DNA from: Sphingomonas lycopersici
GTDB taxonomy: Bacteria; Pseudomonadota; Alphaproteobacteria; Sphingomonadales; Sphingomonadaceae
Assembly: GCF_026130605.1 (NCBI RefSeq)
Contig: NZ_JANFAU010000014.1
Coordinates: 42,604-106,603 of the forward strand
DNA length: 64,000 bases
Direction of reading: 5' to 3'
Made by a program: the position numbers and the translations under genes. The notes under the pieces were generated by a model that ran no database searches, was not told the origin of the DNA, and saw only the letters and a list, made by a program, of their open reading frames with translations. Shown here piece by piece: positions 61,697 to 64,000 of the stretch (position 1 is the first letter of the stretch; each line of letters begins with the position of its first letter).

Positions 61697-62731
61697 ATGG
61701 AATACAGGCAGCTTGGCTCTTCCGGCCTGCGGGTCCCGGCGCTCAGCTTCGGCACCGGCACGTTCGGCGGTCGTGGCCCATTGTTCAGTGCCTGGGGGCA
61801 AAGCGACGCCCGCGACGCACGCCGGTTGATCGACATCTGCCTCGAGGCCGGGGTGACGTTGTTCGATACGGCCGATGTCTATTCGAACGGCGCCTCCGAA
61901 GAGATTCTGGGCGATGCGATCAGAGGCCGCCGCGACGCGGTGCTGATCTCGACCAAGACCGGGTTGCCGATGGGCGACGGTCCGTCTGACTGGGGGGCGT
62001 CCCGCGCGCGGTTGATCCGCGCGGTGGAAGATGCGCTGCGGCGCCTCGCGACTGATCATATCGATCTGCTTCAGCTTCACGCTTTCGATGCCTCGACCCC
62101 GGTCGATGAGCTGATGGAAACGCTCGATCGGCTGATCGCAATGGGCAAGCTGCGCTACGCCGGCGTTTCCAACTATCCCGGCTGGCAGCTCATGAAGGCG
62201 CAGGCTTTCGCCGCCCAGCATGGGCTGGCGCGCTTCGTCGCGCACCAGGTCTATTATTCGCTGATCGGTCGCGCCTATGAGGCCGACCTCATGCCCCTGG
62301 CGGCTGACCAGGGGATCGGTGCGATCGTCTGGAGTCCGCTCGGCTGGGGCCGGCTTACCGGCAAGATCGGTCGCGACCGCCCCGTCCCCGACGGCAGCCG
62401 ATTACACGAGACCGAGCAATTCGCGCCGCCGGTCGAGCAGGAACACCTCTATCGGGTGATCGACGCGATCGAAGTAATCGCAAGCGAGACGGGGAAGACT
62501 GTGCCGCAGATCGCGATCAACTGGCTGTTGCAGCGTCCGACCGTTTCCTCGGTCATCATCGGCGCGCGCAACGAGGAACAGCTTCGTCAGAATCTCGGGG
62601 CTGTCGGCTGGTCGCTGACGCCGGCGCAAATCGCGGCGCTCGATGCCGCAAGCGCGGTGCTGCCCGCCTATCCCCATACCCCCTATCGCCAGCAGGAGGG
62701 ATTTGCGCGCCTCAATCCCGCGCTGGTCTGA
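61697..62731 (+). CDS. Aldo/keto reductase
   Basis: 344 residues, (beta/alpha)8 NADPH-dependent carbonyl reductase family. YRQLGSSGLRVPALSFGTGT at the N-terminus; catalytic Asp and Tyr in FDTADVYSNG; catalytic Lys in LISTKTGLP; His in LLQLHAFD; cofactor-binding SVIIGARNEEQLRQNL near the end. Closest general type is the YajO/Tas-like oxidoreductase group. Reduces aldehydes or ketones; substrate unknown. GAGAGG lies before the ATG. The MFS gene follows 14 nt later, so the two form an operon. Confidence 0.93.
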   Translation: MEYRQLGSSGLRVPALSFGTGTFGGRGPLFSAWGQSDARDARRLIDICLEAGVTLFDTADVYSNGASEEILGDAIRGRRDAVLISTKTGLPMGDGPSDWGASRARLIRAVEDALRRLATDHIDLLQLHAFDASTPVDELMETLDRLIAMGKLRYAGVSNYPGWQLMKAQAFAAQHGLARFVAHQVYYSLIGRAYEADLMPLAADQGIGAIVWSPLGWGRLTGKIGRDRPVPDGSRLHETEQFAPPVEQEHLYRVIDAIEVIASETGKTVPQIAINWLLQRPTVSSVIIGARNEEQLRQNLGAVGWSLTPAQIAALDAASAVLPAYPHTPYRQQEGFARLNPALV

Positions 62732-62745
62732 ACGGAACCGACGAG

Positions 62746-63921
62746 ATGAAGCTCAATCCTGGTCTGCTCGCCCTCGCGGTCGGCGCTTTCGGTATCGGTG
62801 TGACGGAATTCGCGCCGATGGGCCTGTTGCCCGTGATCGCCAACGGTCTCCATGTCTCCATTCCCATCGCAGGGCTGCTCATCAGCGCCTATGCGTTGGG
62901 CGTGATGATCGGCGCGCCGCTGATGACGCTGACAACCGGGCGCGTGCCGCGCCGCAGGCTGCTGATCGCGCTGGCCGGCATCTTCACCCTCGGCAACCTG
63001 ATGGCGGCGGTTTCGACCGGCTATTGGATGCTGCTGATCGCCCGGGTCATCACCTCGTTCAATCACGGCGCTTTCTTCGGTGTCGGCTCGATCGTCGCTG
63101 CCGGTCTGGTCCCGCCGCAGCGGCGCGCGGGCGCGGTCGCGGCGATGTTCATGGGGCTGACGATCGCCAATGTCCTCGGCGTGCCGCTCGCCACCTGGGC
63201 GGGTGAACATCTCGGCTGGCGTGCCGCCTTCTGGGGGATCGCTGCACTCGGTGTCGCGACCATGATCGCGCTGCGGCTGACGCTGCCGGCGCTGCCCGTC
63301 GAGAATGGCGGCAATGCGATCGCCGAGTTGCGCGTTCTGACTCGCGGGCGCGTGCTTGGCGCCCTGGCGCTGACCGTGGTTGGGTCGAGCGCGATGTTTA
63401 CCGTCTTCACCTATATCGCGCCGATCCTGCGCGAGGCCACCCACGCGTCGCTCGGCTTCGTCACGGCGATGCTGGTCACTTATGGCGTCGGCCTGACCGT
63501 GGGCAACTGGCTGGGCGGGCGCTTTGCCGACCGCTCGGTCGACCGCACACTGATCGTCACGCTCGCATCGCTGGCGGCGATCCTCGCCGTCTTTGCGCTG
63601 CTGATGCCGCTCGCCGCCCCGACCGCGATCCTGATATTCCTGTGGGGCGTCGCGAGCTTCGCATTGGTGCCGCCGCTTCAGGTCCGCGTGATGACCGCCG
63701 CCGCCGACGCGCCGAATCTCGCTTCCTCGGTCAACATCGGCGCGTTCAATCTGGGCAATGCGATCGGCGCCGCGCTCGGCGGCGGCGTGATTGCCGCCGG
63801 CCTTGGCTATCCAGCCGTGGCTTTGGCCGGCGCCGTCACATCGTTCATCGGATTTGGCATCGTTCTGCTCACGACCCGAGGCAGGAAGACCGCGGAGGTG
63901 CGAGGGCTTTGCGGTGCCTGA
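62746..63921 (+). CDS. MFS transporter, DHA1 (AraJ/YdhP-like) efflux family
   Basis: 391 residues, about 12 helices. N-terminal LALAVGAFGIGVTEFAPMGL, with the VTEF motif, is typical of AraJ/YdhP-type proton-driven exporters. The loop 2-3 motif is MTLTTGRVPRRRLLIAL; helix 4-5 region RVITSFNHGAFFGVGSIVAA is also characteristic. Exports sugars, purine-like or other small compounds in known relatives; the substrate here is unknown. Operon partner of the aldo/keto reductase, under the divergent LysR protein by location. The remaining 79 nt of the window hold no gene. Confidence 0.92.
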   Translation: MKLNPGLLALAVGAFGIGVTEFAPMGLLPVIANGLHVSIPIAGLLISAYALGVMIGAPLMTLTTGRVPRRRLLIALAGIFTLGNLMAAVSTGYWMLLIARVITSFNHGAFFGVGSIVAAGLVPPQRRAGAVAAMFMGLTIANVLGVPLATWAGEHLGWRAAFWGIAALGVATMIALRLTLPALPVENGGNAIAELRVLTRGRVLGALALTVVGSSAMFTVFTYIAPILREATHASLGFVTAMLVTYGVGLTVGNWLGGRFADRSVDRTLIVTLASLAAILAVFALLMPLAAPTAILIFLWGVASFALVPPLQVRVMTAAADAPNLASSVNIGAFNLGNAIGAALGGGVIAAGLGYPAVALAGAVTSFIGFGIVLLTTRGRKTAEVRGLCGA

Positions 63922-64000
63922 GGCAGGCGGGTATGCCGCCGCTAGACCCTAAGCCCCTCCCGGCGACCCCAGACAAAGGTGTCAGGGGTAGCGGTCCAGG

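Overview
The window is high-GC alphaproteobacterial chromosome, most likely from a Sphingomonas-type organism. The pointers are the gene content (a TonB-dependent receptor next to catabolic genes, rplU-rpmA-obgE, KorAB, HspQ, DUF481 and DUF998 proteins), the frequent use of GTG starts, and intergenic palindromes of the kinds common in sphingomonads. No rRNA, CRISPR array, replication origin or riboswitch was seen. Two tRNA genes are present: Ser(CGA) and Arg(ACG).

Layout. (1) 1-17.3 kb is mainly housekeeping. It holds a PilZ protein; a minus-strand arginine-succinyltransferase operon (M20 hydrolase, astA, astB with overlapping stops and starts); a DUF481 outer-membrane protein; rppH; an HSL-type esterase; 2-oxoacid:ferredoxin oxidoreductase korAB; a cyclopropane-fatty-acid-synthase-like methyltransferase overlapping a serine hydrolase; and a ribosomal/GTPase block rplU-rpmA-GNAT-tetR-obgE, followed by hspQ and tRNA-Ser. 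(2) About 17.3-27.7 kb is an accessory segment, visibly richer in A+T. It begins at the tRNA-Ser 3' end with a frameshifted IS1182-type element. It carries mostly small hypothetical proteins, lipoproteins and membrane proteins with short dispersed repeats. A 34-nt imperfect copy of the tRNA 3' flank recurs at 27.17 kb. (3) 27.7-40.5 kb holds a truncated VapC toxin remnant, a sterol-desaturase-type hydroxylase, a filamentous-haemagglutinin-type gene fused to the tail of a histidine kinase, a DUF389 membrane protein, an AraC regulator, a double-domain TetR regulator divergent from a secreted arylsulfatase with a perfect palindrome between them, and a large polytopic membrane protein.

(4) 40.7-51 kb looks like one catabolic locus: TonB-dependent receptor, amidohydrolase-2 protein, LysR regulator, Rieske oxygenase, acetoacetate-decarboxylase-family protein, SDR, MFS transporter and LuxR-type regulator. 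The receptor and MFS would import a hydrophobic or aromatic/terpenoid-like substrate. The Rieske enzyme, SDR and the two hydrolase/decarboxylase-like enzymes would process it. The substrate cannot be read from sequence. (5) 51.9-60.3 kb is a second catabolic region. A MerR regulator faces an OYE-type flavin oxidoreductase, a second acetoacetate-decarboxylase-family protein and an alpha/beta hydrolase. Convergent to them is a tightly overlapping four-gene meta-cleavage-type operon (extradiol VOC dioxygenase, fumarylacetoacetate-hydrolase-family enzyme, MhpA-like FAD monooxygenase, SDR) divergent from its probable TetR repressor. (6) 60.5-63.9 kb has tRNA-Arg, a LysR regulator divergent from an aldo/keto reductase, and an MFS exporter.

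The most unusual items are the haemagglutinin/histidine-kinase chimera, the double-TetR/arylsulfatase pair with its palindrome, the tRNA-linked accessory segment, and the two adjacent uncharacterised catabolic loci. All functional calls rest on motif recognition by eye; no database search was run.
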